Shown piece after piece: positions 1 to 6,552 of a DNA stretch of 13,096 nucleotides. The position numbers were made by a program, and so were the translations under genes. The notes beneath the pieces were generated by a model. It saw nothing but the letters and a program-made list of their open reading frames with translations, ran no database searches and had not been told where the DNA came from. The DNA lies in NCBI GenBank assembly GCA_027624995.1, contig JAQBTI010000035.1, positions 1 through 13,096 on the forward strand, in the 5' to 3' direction. Each line of letters starts with the position of its first letter. Position 1 is the first letter of the stretch. This DNA is from Chloroflexota bacterium (GTDB lineage Bacteria > Chloroflexota > Dehalococcoidia > Lucifugimonadales > CATQGZ01).

Positions 1-810
1 GATGTATGCCGTCATCGTCTGTATGCTCTCCAGCGGATTGGCGGTCAGGTTCGGTGTCGCACCGGCCGCAATCGTGACCAACATCGTCTCGCCGATGGCC
101 CTGGAGATCGCCAGAATGAACGATGCGACGATACCGGACAAGGCCGCGGGCACGACTACTCGTGTGCTCACTTCGAGCCTCGTCGCCCCAAGGGCGTAAG
201 CGGCCTCACGCAGGGAGCGCGGCACGGCCACCATCGCGTCCTCACTCAGCGACGAGACCATCGGTATGATCATGACGCCCATCACGAGGCCGGCGCTGAG
301 GGCGTTGAAGACGATCATGTCCGGAAAGACCCTCTGAAGCTGAGGGGTCACGAAGGTCAGGGCGAAATAGCCATACACCACCGTGGGTATCCCGGCAAGT
401 ACCTCCAGCGTCGGCTTTAAGACTCGCCGGACTGGGCCAGGCGCATACTCGGCGAGGAATATTGCGGTGCCAAGGCCGACCGGTATCGCCACCGCTCCTG
501 CCAGGGCGGCCACGAGCAGGGTCCCGCCTACGAGTGGCAGGACTCCGAACGCGGTCGGCTTGAGGATGGGGGACCAGCGTGTGCCGGTCAGGAACTCCCA
601 GACCGACACCTCACCAAAGAACCCGAGGGCCTGAGTAAAGAGGCTGACTACTATCCCGATCGTGGTAAGGACCGAGAGTAGAGCGCACAGGAAGAAGAAC
701 CAGCGAGCCGCCTTCGCTTCCGCCTTGGTGCGCCGCGATCGCCTGAATGGGGACGGGGTTGTCGTTCCCGGTCCGGCCGGCTGGTAGGAGCGCGCTACTT
801 CAGAGGACAT
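1..810 (-). CDS. pstC: Phosphate ABC transporter permease PstC (partial, C-terminus off the left edge)
   Basis: This is one of the two inner-membrane permease subunits of the high-affinity phosphate importer PstSCAB. I translated the minus strand from the ATG at 810-808. It stays open for 270 codons to the window edge, against about 300-320 residues for the family. A polar N-terminal tail (residues 1-35) is followed by a first membrane segment (about 37-60), then hydrophobic segments near 92-120, 137-155, 167-188 and 220-237. The ABC-permease EAA loop is visible (REAAYALGATRLE, about 201-213), and GIPTVVYGYFAL (140-151) is typical of PstC. An in-frame TAG lies directly before the ATG, so the start cannot be further upstream. 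No good Shine-Dalgarno sequence is present, which suggests coupling to pstS, whose stop codon is 14 nt upstream. pstA, pstB and phoU would be expected beyond the edge. Confidence 0.95.
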   Translation of the reverse strand, partial: MSSEVARSYQPAGPGTTTPSPFRRSRRTKAEAKAARWFFFLCALLSVLTTIGIVVSLFTQALGFFGEVSVWEFLTGTRWSPILKPTAFGVLPLVGGTLLVAALAGAVAIPVGLGTAIFLAEYAPGPVRRVLKPTLEVLAGIPTVVYGYFALTFVTPQLQRVFPDMIVFNALSAGLVMGVMIIPMVSSLSEDAMVAVPRSLREAAYALGATRLEVSTRVVVPAALSGIVASFILAISRAIGETMLVTIAAGATPNLTANPLESIQTMTAYI

Positions 811-824
811 CTAGGGCAGCGCTA

Positions 825-1790
825 TTACGGGGCGCTCTGTCGGACCAATTCCAGGGCACTCTCGTACTCTTCAGGCGATAGCCCCACGTATCCGACCTCC
901 TGGGCCAGCACCGCCGCGTTTTCCAGATAAAACTCGACGAACACTCTGACCTCTTCGCGCTCGAGGCTCTTCTTGTTGACGTAGATGAAGAGTGGCCGTG
1001 AGAGCGGCGTGTACATTCCCTTCTCGATAGTGTCCTGGGTCGGCGTGACACAGCCGCTGCCGTCATCGATGGCGACGAGCTTGAGCTTATCGGGGTTTTC
1101 CGAATAGTAGGAGTAGCCGAAGTAGCCCAACGAATTCCGGTCGCCGGAGATACCCCGGACGAGCACGTTGTCGTCCTCGCTTGCGGTGTAATCGGAGCGA
1201 CTGGACCGCGCGTCTCCAACGATCTCCTCTGTGAAGTAGTCGAAGGTGCCCGAGTCGGTCCCGGGCCCGTAGAGGCTGATCTTCCTGTCCGGCCACTCGG
1301 GCCGGATGTCGCTCCACCGCTCCACAGGAGGTTCCGAACTCTCGAGGTCCTTCGGCTTCCACAGGAGCCTGAGCTCGTCCACGGTCATGCACTCGACGAA
1401 GTCGTTGTCCGGGCTCACCACTACCGACAGCCCGTCGATAGCGATCCTGATCTCAAGGTAGGCGATTCCGTTTTGCTCCGCGGCTTCGGCCTCGGCGTCC
1501 TTGATAGGACGCGACGCGTCGCTGATATCGATCTCGCCGCTGTTGAATCTCTTAAAGCCGGCCCCGGTCCCGGAGACTCCGACGTTGACTCTGACCTTGG
1601 GCTCCACCTTGCGGAACTCCTCGGCCACGGCCTCACTCACGGGGAAAACGGTGCTGGAGCCATCGATCTCCACGGTCCCGCTAAGCTGCGGCGCTCCGAA
1701 AGCCCCGTCATCACTGCCACCGCCGCAGCCCATGGCAAACCCGGCAATGACTACTATTCCGCCCCATCGCAGTGCCGTCCATCCGATCAA
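825..1790 (-). CDS. pstS: Phosphate-binding lipoprotein PstS
   Basis: This is the extracytoplasmic phosphate receptor that delivers Pi to PstCA. The product is 321 residues. It begins with a lipoprotein signal: a hydrophobic stretch GGIVVIAGFAMG, then Cys22 (FAMGC) as the likely lipidated residue and a Gly/Ser/Asp linker. Phosphate-binding segments typical of the family are present: DGSSTVFP (43-50), GVSGTGAGFKRF (71-82), DISDASRPI (88-96) and GPGTDSGTFDYF (175-186). The start is a TTG at 1790-1788, chosen because GGGAGG (1805-1800) sits 9 nt upstream. A closer ATG at 1799-1797 gives only three codons before a TGA that overlaps the TTG. The gene has its own promoter region with a PHO box, separate from phoR upstream, and is followed after 14 nt by pstC. 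Confidence 0.95.
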   Translation of the reverse strand: MIGWTALRWGGIVVIAGFAMGCGGGSDDGAFGAPQLSGTVEIDGSSTVFPVSEAVAEEFRKVEPKVRVNVGVSGTGAGFKRFNSGEIDISDASRPIKDAEAEAAEQNGIAYLEIRIAIDGLSVVVSPDNDFVECMTVDELRLLWKPKDLESSEPPVERWSDIRPEWPDRKISLYGPGTDSGTFDYFTEEIVGDARSSRSDYTASEDDNVLVRGISGDRNSLGYFGYSYYSENPDKLKLVAIDDGSGCVTPTQDTIEKGMYTPLSRPLFIYVNKKSLEREEVRVFVEFYLENAAVLAQEVGYVGLSPEEYESALELVRQSAP

Positions 1791-1821
1791 TTCGACATGC
1801 CTCCCGTATGTTTACGCCAAC

Positions 1822-1875
1822 AGCATAGGAGGCCCGGTTTAAGGGAGCGTGAATCGGACTTTAACGTTCTGTTAA
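1822..1875 (-). promoter_or_regulatory. PHO box array and promoter of pstS
   Basis: On the minus strand, four hexamers recur at exactly 11-bp spacing: TTAACA (start at 1875), TTAAAG (1864), TTCACG (1853) and TTAAAC (1842). Each is followed by 5 unrelated bases. Direct repeats of TT(A/C)A(A/C)N at one helical turn are the established binding pattern of PhoB/PhoP-type regulators. The last hexamer ends 9 nt before TATGCT (1827-1822), a plausible -10, which is the classical spacing of a PhoB-activated promoter with no -35. The nearby phoB and phoR genes support the assignment. What is seen is the repeat phasing; binding is inferred. Confidence 0.8.
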
Positions 1876-1910
1876 ATCTTCGGACGCAGGCCCGAGGAGC
1901 ACGGAAAGCA

Positions 1911-3287
1911 CTAGACGGCGCGGGGCAGCGTAAAGGCGAAGGTGCTTCCGGCGCCCTCTTCGCTCTCGACCCGGACGTCGCCTCCGTGGACCTGCACGAT
2001 GTGCTTGACGATGGCGAGGCCCAGCCCCGTACCGCCGTCGTGGCGGGCGCGGTCTACTTTGTAGAACCGCTCGAAGACGTGGGGAAGGTGCTCGGCGGGT
2101 ATCCCGGTGCCGTTGTCCGTGACCCTGATCTCGACGGACTCATCGTCGGTCACTGACCCGATGCTGATTCGGCCGCCCTTAGGGGTGAACTTGAGGGCGT
2201 TCTCCAGGAGGTTCAACAGGGCCTGTCGCACCATGCCTTCGTCGCCGGTCACGATAGCGAGTTCCGGGGACAGAGAGTGTTCCATGTCGACATTCTGTGC
2301 CCGTGCTTTGAAATCCCCAAGGACCTCCTCGGTCAGCACCCGCAGGTCGAGAGGGCCGAGGTTTATCGGCGTCTGCCCGCTCTCCAGGCGCGATAGCGCG
2401 AGAAGATCGTCCACGAGGTTGCCCATTCGGTCGACGTCCTTCTGAATACGGCCCATGAAGTCCATCGCGACCTCACGCTCCTCCAGGGCTCCATCCTGAA
2501 GGGTCTCGACCAAGGCTTTGATCGAGGCCAGTGGGCTACGAAGCTCGTGCGAGACGTTGCTGACGAACTCTCTTCGGGTCGTCTCCAGCTTGCGGACGCT
2601 CGACAGGTCATGCAGCGTCAACAGGACTCCCCGCGAGCCGTCCCCGCTGAGCGGAGTAACGATGACGCTCACGAACGCGCCTCGATGGAGCAGCTCCACC
2701 TCGTCGTGGCGCGGCCGCCCCGACTCCAACGCCTCCGTCACGACCCGTAGCAGATCGGAGTCACGGACCATCTCGACCAGTCGGATTCCAACGGGCTTGG
2801 TGGTCCGAATGTCGAGCAGCCACTGAGCGGCCTGGTTCATGAGGGAGACGCTGCCGTCGGGCTCTAGCACGACAACACCGTCGACCATGGTGTTCAGGAC
2901 GGCCGAAAGCTTGTTACGCTCGCCCGAGAGGTCTCGCACCATGTCTCGGATGGTGGAGGCCATGGCGTTGAAAGAGCTTGCCATCTCGCGGGTCTCGTCG
3001 GTGGTCGCCGGGGCGATCCGGTGCTCCAGGTCTCCCTCGGCCAGCCGGCGAGCCCTCTCAGCCATCGACTCCATCGACCTGGCCGTCTTCCGGGTCAGAA
3101 GGTAGCCTGCCACAACCGTGACCGCTGCCATCCCTAGGCCCCAGAGCCAGATCGTACCGATGATGCGACCGAGACCGGGTCCGTCCTCTCGCACGGCCAG
3201 GAAGATGCTGAGCGTAGCTACTCCGGCGACCGTCAGCGCGGCGTACGTGAGGCCGATGCGCCAGCGGGGTGGGCCGAGCAGTCTCAT
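1911..3287 (-). CDS. phoR: Phosphate-regulon sensor histidine kinase PhoR
   Basis: This is a membrane histidine kinase that senses phosphate status with the Pst system and phosphorylates PhoB. From the ATG at 3287-3285 it is 458 residues. Domains in order: transmembrane helix (about 10-32), a very short outer loop, second transmembrane helix (about 43-65), HAMP (about 66-120), PAS (about 123-230), HisKA with FVSNVSHELRSP and phospho-acceptor His247, and HATPase_c with N box NLLENALKFTP (359-369), DNGTGIP (391-397), FERFYKVD (405-412) and GGTGLGLAI (418-426). A longer in-frame reading begins at 3371, but the chosen ATG overlaps the phoB stop as ATGA and precedes the first membrane helix directly, so translational coupling is likely. 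The short periplasmic loop fits the PhoR class, which lacks an external ligand domain. Confidence 0.95.
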   Translation of the reverse strand: MRLLGPPRWRIGLTYAALTVAGVATLSIFLAVREDGPGLGRIIGTIWLWGLGMAAVTVVAGYLLTRKTARSMESMAERARRLAEGDLEHRIAPATTDETREMASSFNAMASTIRDMVRDLSGERNKLSAVLNTMVDGVVVLEPDGSVSLMNQAAQWLLDIRTTKPVGIRLVEMVRDSDLLRVVTEALESGRPRHDEVELLHRGAFVSVIVTPLSGDGSRGVLLTLHDLSSVRKLETTRREFVSNVSHELRSPLASIKALVETLQDGALEEREVAMDFMGRIQKDVDRMGNLVDDLLALSRLESGQTPINLGPLDLRVLTEEVLGDFKARAQNVDMEHSLSPELAIVTGDEGMVRQALLNLLENALKFTPKGGRISIGSVTDDESVEIRVTDNGTGIPAEHLPHVFERFYKVDRARHDGGTGLGLAIVKHIVQVHGGDVRVESEEGAGSTFAFTLPRAV

Positions 3288-3964
3288 CCGTCGAACCTGT
3301 ATCCGATGCCCCGCACCGTGGCTATCAGCTTCGGTTTCGACGGCTCCGCCTCGATCTTCTCCCGCAGCCATCGGACGTGGACGTCGACTGTGCGCCCGTC
3401 ACCGACGAAGTCGTAGCCCCACAGCCGCTTGAGTATCTGGTCCCGCGTAAGCGCTCGTCCCCTGTTTCCCATTAGCAGGGCCAGCAGACCGAACTCCTTC
3501 GGCTTGAGCTCGAGCTGCCTGCCCTCCAGAGTGGCTGTATAGCTGTTCAGGTTCACGTCGAGGCTTCCAGCTCTGAGGCGCTCCGGCGCTTCCGTAGGTC
3601 CAGAGCGCCTCAGGATGTTCCTGATGCGAACGAGAAGCTCGCGCATGCTGAAGGGTTTCGTGACGTAGTCGTCGGCGCCGAGCTCCAGCCCGACGATGCG
3701 GTCGACCTCTTCGCCCCTGGCCGTCAGCATAATGATGGGGGTACTGGTCTCCCGCCGGAGGATTCGACAGACCTCGAATCCATCGAGCTTGGGCAACATT
3801 ACGTCGAGGAGGACTAGGTCGGGTTTCGCTCTACGCGAAGTCGAAACGCCGGAGTCGCCGTCGCGGGCCGTCAGGACGTTGTAGCCCTCACGTTCGAGGT
3901 TGTACCTCAGAGCTTCTGCCAGGTTCTCTTCGTCCTCGACTATGAGGACAGTCTTGTCGGGCAA
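3284..3964 (-). CDS. phoB: Phosphate-regulon response regulator PhoB/PhoP (OmpR family)
   Basis: This is a DNA-binding response regulator of 226 residues. The receiver domain (1-120) has the acidic pair E10/D11, phospho-acceptor Asp54 (LVLLDVMLP), Thr81 and Lys103 (VTKPF). An OmpR/PhoB winged-helix domain (about 128-226) ends with the usual RTVDVHVRWLREKI and VRGIGYRFDG segments. The start is TTG at 3964-3962: GGAAGG lies 6 nt upstream, and MPDKTVLIVEDE matches the family's N-terminus. The gene overlaps phoR by 4 nt. Together with phoR, pstS and pstC next to it and the PHO box in front of pstS, this is the phosphate regulator; OmpR-family paralogues are the only serious alternative. In Gram-positive lineages the same gene is called phoP. 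Confidence 0.93.
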   Translation of the reverse strand: MPDKTVLIVEDEENLAEALRYNLEREGYNVLTARDGDSGVSTSRRAKPDLVLLDVMLPKLDGFEVCRILRRETSTPIIMLTARGEEVDRIVGLELGADDYVTKPFSMRELLVRIRNILRRSGPTEAPERLRAGSLDVNLNSYTATLEGRQLELKPKEFGLLALLMGNRGRALTRDQILKRLWGYDFVGDGRTVDVHVRWLREKIEAEPSKPKLIATVRGIGYRFDG

Positions 3965-3993
3965 GTTCGACCTTCCGCAGGTGTCTCGGCGCC

Positions 3994-3999
3994 ACTATA
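3994..3999 (-). promoter_or_regulatory. Possible -10 element of phoB-phoR
   Basis: TATAGT on the minus strand lies about 30 nt before the phoB TTG codon and would leave a leader of about 20 nt containing the GGAAGG ribosome binding site. No convincing -35 hexamer is seen 16-18 nt further upstream, and I see no PHO-type repeats in the 143-nt gap to the next gene, so autoregulation by PhoB is not supported here. Confidence 0.3.
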
Positions 4000-4107
4000 C
4001 GGCGTGTAGGCTTTTGGAAGGTCCGGCCGGCGAGGCTGCCTTTGACCGACGGACCATTGTTGTCAGAGGTAGGGGCGAGGCAGGTTTGGTTCTCATCCAC
4101 CAGGGTT

Positions 4108-4845
4108 TTAGACGGCCACAACCGCCTTGGTGGGGAGTCTCCCGTCCCGGAGCGCTTCCGACGCCCCTATCACCACATCGGCGGCGTAGTCCATTCCCAC
4201 TGCGCTTGCGTTTATCACCAGGTGGTAGTGCTCTGGGTTGTCGGGATCGTCTATATCAAAAAACCTCTTGAAATAGAGCGCCCTCGCTTCGTCGCGGGCC
4301 AGGATCGTCTCCCGGGCCCGGTCCTGTTCTAGACGCTCCCTCTTCATGATCGTGGTGACCCGGTCCTCGAAGCTGGCGACGATACCGACGCGGAGAACGT
4401 TAGGCATGTCCCGGAGGATGATGTACGCGCCGCGGCCAACGATCACAACGTTGTCGCTTAGCGCAAGGTCTCGCAACACGGTACGGATGGCCTCGATGTA
4501 TTTGTCGTCCTCCAGCTCGTAGCCCCTCGTTATGGTTGGCTGAGGAAGGTCTTCGTACTCCTCCGACAAAAAAGGCGCGACCCCGGGTCCAAAGTATGGA
4601 TCGCCGCCCACTCCGGTAACCGCAGACCGCTCCAAAATGCGCTGGAGCACCTTCGTGAATCTCTCTCCACGTGTTGGTGGCCGCTGCTCGCGCTGGTGGA
4701 GGACCTCGACTGTCGCCCCTACCTCTCGGGCGACGCTGGTAAGGATGAGCCTGTCTACGTAATCGGCCTCAAGCCTCTGCGCCAAGATCGGGCCGAGGTC
4801 TCGACCCCCGCCGCCAGTCAGCCCGCCAAGTGTGATCACAGCCAT
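4108..4845 (-). CDS. Cytidylate kinase-like family NTP-binding protein
   Basis: A 245-residue P-loop protein resembling the cytidylate-kinase-like family (AAA/cytidylate kinase-like proteins distinct from classical Cmk). Supporting segments: an N-terminal glycine-rich loop, GGLTGGGGRDLG (7-18), in the place of the family's SREYGSGG; YVDRLIL (29-35), like the family's FYDRELI; VIVGRGAYIILRDMPNVLRV (134-153); DEARALYFKRFF (185-196); and HYHLVINAS (206-214). These last three are the most recognisable family signatures. The loop lacks the Lys-Ser/Thr of a classical Walker A, as is common in this family. A linker near 78-110 has no obvious counterpart known to me. Start: ATG with GAGAGG 6 nt upstream. 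Substrate is not established; nucleoside monophosphate phosphorylation is the family inference. It is followed by phoB after 143 nt but is not clearly in that operon. Confidence 0.8.
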   Translation of the reverse strand: MAVITLGGLTGGGGRDLGPILAQRLEADYVDRLILTSVAREVGATVEVLHQREQRPPTRGERFTKVLQRILERSAVTGVGGDPYFGPGVAPFLSEEYEDLPQPTITRGYELEDDKYIEAIRTVLRDLALSDNVVIVGRGAYIILRDMPNVLRVGIVASFEDRVTTIMKRERLEQDRARETILARDEARALYFKRFFDIDDPDNPEHYHLVINASAVGMDYAADVVIGASEALRDGRLPTKAVVAV

Positions 4846-4882
4846 GAATCACCTCTCATATCGTGAAAAACCGCTTGAAGTT

Positions 4883-4911
4883 ATGGTTGCAAATAGCCAC
4901 GTAAATGTCAA
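4883..4911 (-). promoter_or_regulatory. Candidate promoter of the cytidylate kinase-like gene
   Basis: A perfect -35 hexamer TTGACA (4911-4906, minus strand) is followed 17 nt later by AACCAT (4888-4883), a poor -10. CATAAC (4885-4880) is a better hexamer but leaves a 20-nt spacer. The -35 lies about 60 nt before the start codon, in the most AT-rich stretch of the window. The -10 is uncertain. Confidence 0.4.
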
Positions 4912-4914
4912 CAT

Positions 4915-4930
4915 TGTGCCGCTGATCACA
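4915..4930. promoter_or_regulatory. CRP-like palindrome TGTGC-N6-TCACA
   Basis: The 16-bp sequence TGTGCCGCTGATCACA matches the CRP-family consensus TGTGA-N6-TCACA at 9 of 10 conserved positions. It lies 3 nt upstream of the TTGACA hexamer of the cytidylate kinase-like gene, a position from which an activator could contact polymerase. No CRP-family regulator gene is in the window, and a single site can occur by chance. Confidence 0.35.
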
Positions 4931-5029
4931 CTGGTTTCGAAAGAAGACCATGCAAGATCATACGGTTACAACAATACATGAATGGAATGTCACGTATATT
5001 TCGTACTGAAAGGCGGGGCCTCAGAGAAC

Positions 5030-5833
5030 CTAGGCCAGAGAGCCGGGTATCTTGCTCAGATCGAAGTCCAGAGCGCGTATTGAGCCATCGGCCTCGAGGG
5101 TTCGGAACCCTTGTGAAGCCGTGTTGCTGAGCCGCAACGTGTCTTCCGAGCCTCGGGGAGTGAGCTTATGGGCAGTACCCGCCGGAACGTACAGGATATC
5201 TCCAACTCGGGTCCGTTCGGTCTCGTGTCCCGCGACGTCCCAGTCCAACTCGCCACGGAGCACCGCAAACCACTGGTCTCCATCGAGATGGGTGTGCTCG
5301 TCGGGGGTCTGGCCCACCGGAGCGCAGACTAGGTGCGCCCTGTTGTTTACGTCGAGGATTGTTTCCTGTGACCACGGTGCCGGCCCATGAGACGACATGA
5401 TGTCGTCCAGCTTGGTGTGGACCAGGTTAGGGGGCGAGGTCTCCGGCGGGAAGGCCGTCAGCGGTCCTCGTTCGCCCTTGACGTCGTGGTTCGAATCGTA
5501 CTTCGAGACCGCGAGGCGTAGTGACGTGTGGCCGCTGACAGTGGTGATTAGGTGCCGCGTGCCAGCCGGGCTCATTACGATGTCGCCGACCTTGGCCTTG
5601 ATCGCCGGATAGTCCCCGACCTGCCACTCCAGCTCACCCTTCATCACCAGCCACCACTCGTTGAAGTCGGGATGCACATGCGCATCGTTGCTGTGGCCGG
5701 GCCCGCTTGCGATAAGCGTAACCTTGTTGCGCCCGTCATCAATAATCGTTTCGCTCCATGGTGGCTCTCCTCGCGCATCGAGTATGTTCCCGATTCTCGT
5801 AACCGTGCGATTCATCGTGATGGAGTCCGACAT
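5030..5833 (-). CDS. Double-cupin (bicupin) protein
   Basis: A 267-residue cytoplasmic protein (no signal peptide) made of two homologous cupin barrels, about residues 18-112 and 142-240. Both repeats share PWS.ETI, GEL.W.V and VGDI...PAGT.H, so the gene arose by internal duplication. Repeat 1 has a complete metal site: H52, H54 and E59 in HVHPDFNE, and H94 in PAGTRH. Repeat 2 has H180, H182 and H222, but Gln187 replaces the usual Glu, so its metal binding may differ. The ATG at 5833-5831 has GGAGG 7 nt upstream. The gene starts 14 nt after apt ends, so the two are likely co-transcribed. Cupins range from dioxygenases and isomerases to non-enzymatic sensors; I cannot assign a substrate. Confidence 0.85.
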   Translation of the reverse strand: MSDSITMNRTVTRIGNILDARGEPPWSETIIDDGRNKVTLIASGPGHSNDAHVHPDFNEWWLVMKGELEWQVGDYPAIKAKVGDIVMSPAGTRHLITTVSGHTSLRLAVSKYDSNHDVKGERGPLTAFPPETSPPNLVHTKLDDIMSSHGPAPWSQETILDVNNRAHLVCAPVGQTPDEHTHLDGDQWFAVLRGELDWDVAGHETERTRVGDILYVPAGTAHKLTPRGSEDTLRLSNTASQGFRTLEADGSIRALDFDLSKIPGSLA

Positions 5834-5847
5834 TTGAGTTCCTCCTG

Positions 5848-6360
5848 CTAGTACGTAACCAGAGAGAATACGTCGTAGCCCCGAAGCCGAGACCGGGCGT
5901 CGAGGTCTGAAAGCTCGACAACCACTGCCACACCGGCCACCTCGCCGCCGGCTTGCTCAACGAGCCTGCTCGCCGCCGCCATCGTTCCGCCGGTTGCCAG
6001 GAGGTCGTCGACCAACAGCACCCGGTGCCCGGCCGCGACCGCGTCGGTGTGCATCTCAAGCGAGCTCTCGCCGTACTCCAGGGAGTAGCTCACCTTGTTA
6101 GTCCGGAATGGAAGTTTCCCTTCCTTGCGGACCGGTATTAGCGGGGCCTCAAAGAGGTAAGCTAGGGGCGCGGCGAACAGAAAGCCCCGGGATTCGATAC
6201 CCAGGACCATGTCTATGTTGTCCCAGCTGTAGTGGTCTAGGAACCTGTCCACCGCGTGCCGGAAGGCCTCAGGTGCGCTCAGCAGCGGCGTGATGTCCCG
6301 GAACAGGATCCCTTCGATAGGGAAGTCTGGGACGTCTCGGATGTAGTCTTTGAGGTCCAT
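5848..6360 (-). CDS. apt: Adenine phosphoribosyltransferase
   Basis: Purine salvage enzyme that converts adenine and PRPP to AMP and pyrophosphate in the cytoplasm. From the ATG at 6360-6358 it is 170 residues, the usual bacterial length. It begins MDLKDYIRDVPDFPIEGILF, the typical Apt N-terminus, continues with FRDITPLL (20-27), GIESRGFLFAAPLA (54-67) and PVRKEGKLPF (76-85), and has the PRPP-binding loop VLLVDDLLATGGT (114-126). A longer in-frame reading to 6576 overlaps the recQ start and has no family resemblance, so I reject it. GGAG lies about 7 nt before the chosen ATG. It is the first gene of a likely two-gene operon with the bicupin and is divergent from recQ. Confidence 0.95.
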   Translation of the reverse strand: MDLKDYIRDVPDFPIEGILFRDITPLLSAPEAFRHAVDRFLDHYSWDNIDMVLGIESRGFLFAAPLAYLFEAPLIPVRKEGKLPFRTNKVSYSLEYGESSLEMHTDAVAAGHRVLLVDDLLATGGTMAAASRLVEQAGGEVAGVAVVVELSDLDARSRLRGYDVFSLVTY

Positions 6361-6384
6361 ACACGGTCTCCAGGAGAGGCTGAA

Positions 6385-6413
6385 TGAATATGGGCCGCCG
6401 AGCACCCGGTCAA
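6385..6413 (-). promoter_or_regulatory. Possible apt promoter
   Basis: TTGACC (6413-6408, minus strand) is a good -35. The -10 is poor: TATTCA with a 17-nt spacer (6390-6385), or CATATT with 15 nt. Either would give a short leader before the apt ATG. Confidence 0.3.
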
Positions 6414-6540
6414 GCCGGCTTAGCGCTGAATGCAGCGGTCCGGCACCGTGGTCGCCCGGCTCACCGCGACCTTCAGGCAATTGTACAACGTTGATGCCCG
6501 GGCGATCATTGTAATGGTGCGAGCCTGGCGTACGGTGGGC

Positions 6541-6546
6541 TACAAT
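6541..6546 (+). promoter_or_regulatory. Possible -10 element of recQ giving a leaderless transcript
   Basis: TACAAT lies 6 nt before the chosen recQ ATG (6553), so transcription would begin at or next to the start codon. No Shine-Dalgarno sequence precedes this ATG, which agrees with a leaderless message. No good -35 is seen at 16-18 nt. Confidence 0.35.
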
Positions 6547-6552
6547 CGGCTC

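Noticed and set aside
1473..2156. A 227-codon plus-strand open frame across pstS and phoR
   Set aside because: It is the antisense shadow of two clear genes, has no family resemblance and crosses the pstS promoter.
5010..5029. A weak hairpin after the bicupin stop as a terminator
   Set aside because: The stem CTGA-GGC/GCC-TCAG is short and bulged, and no T-tract follows on the minus strand.
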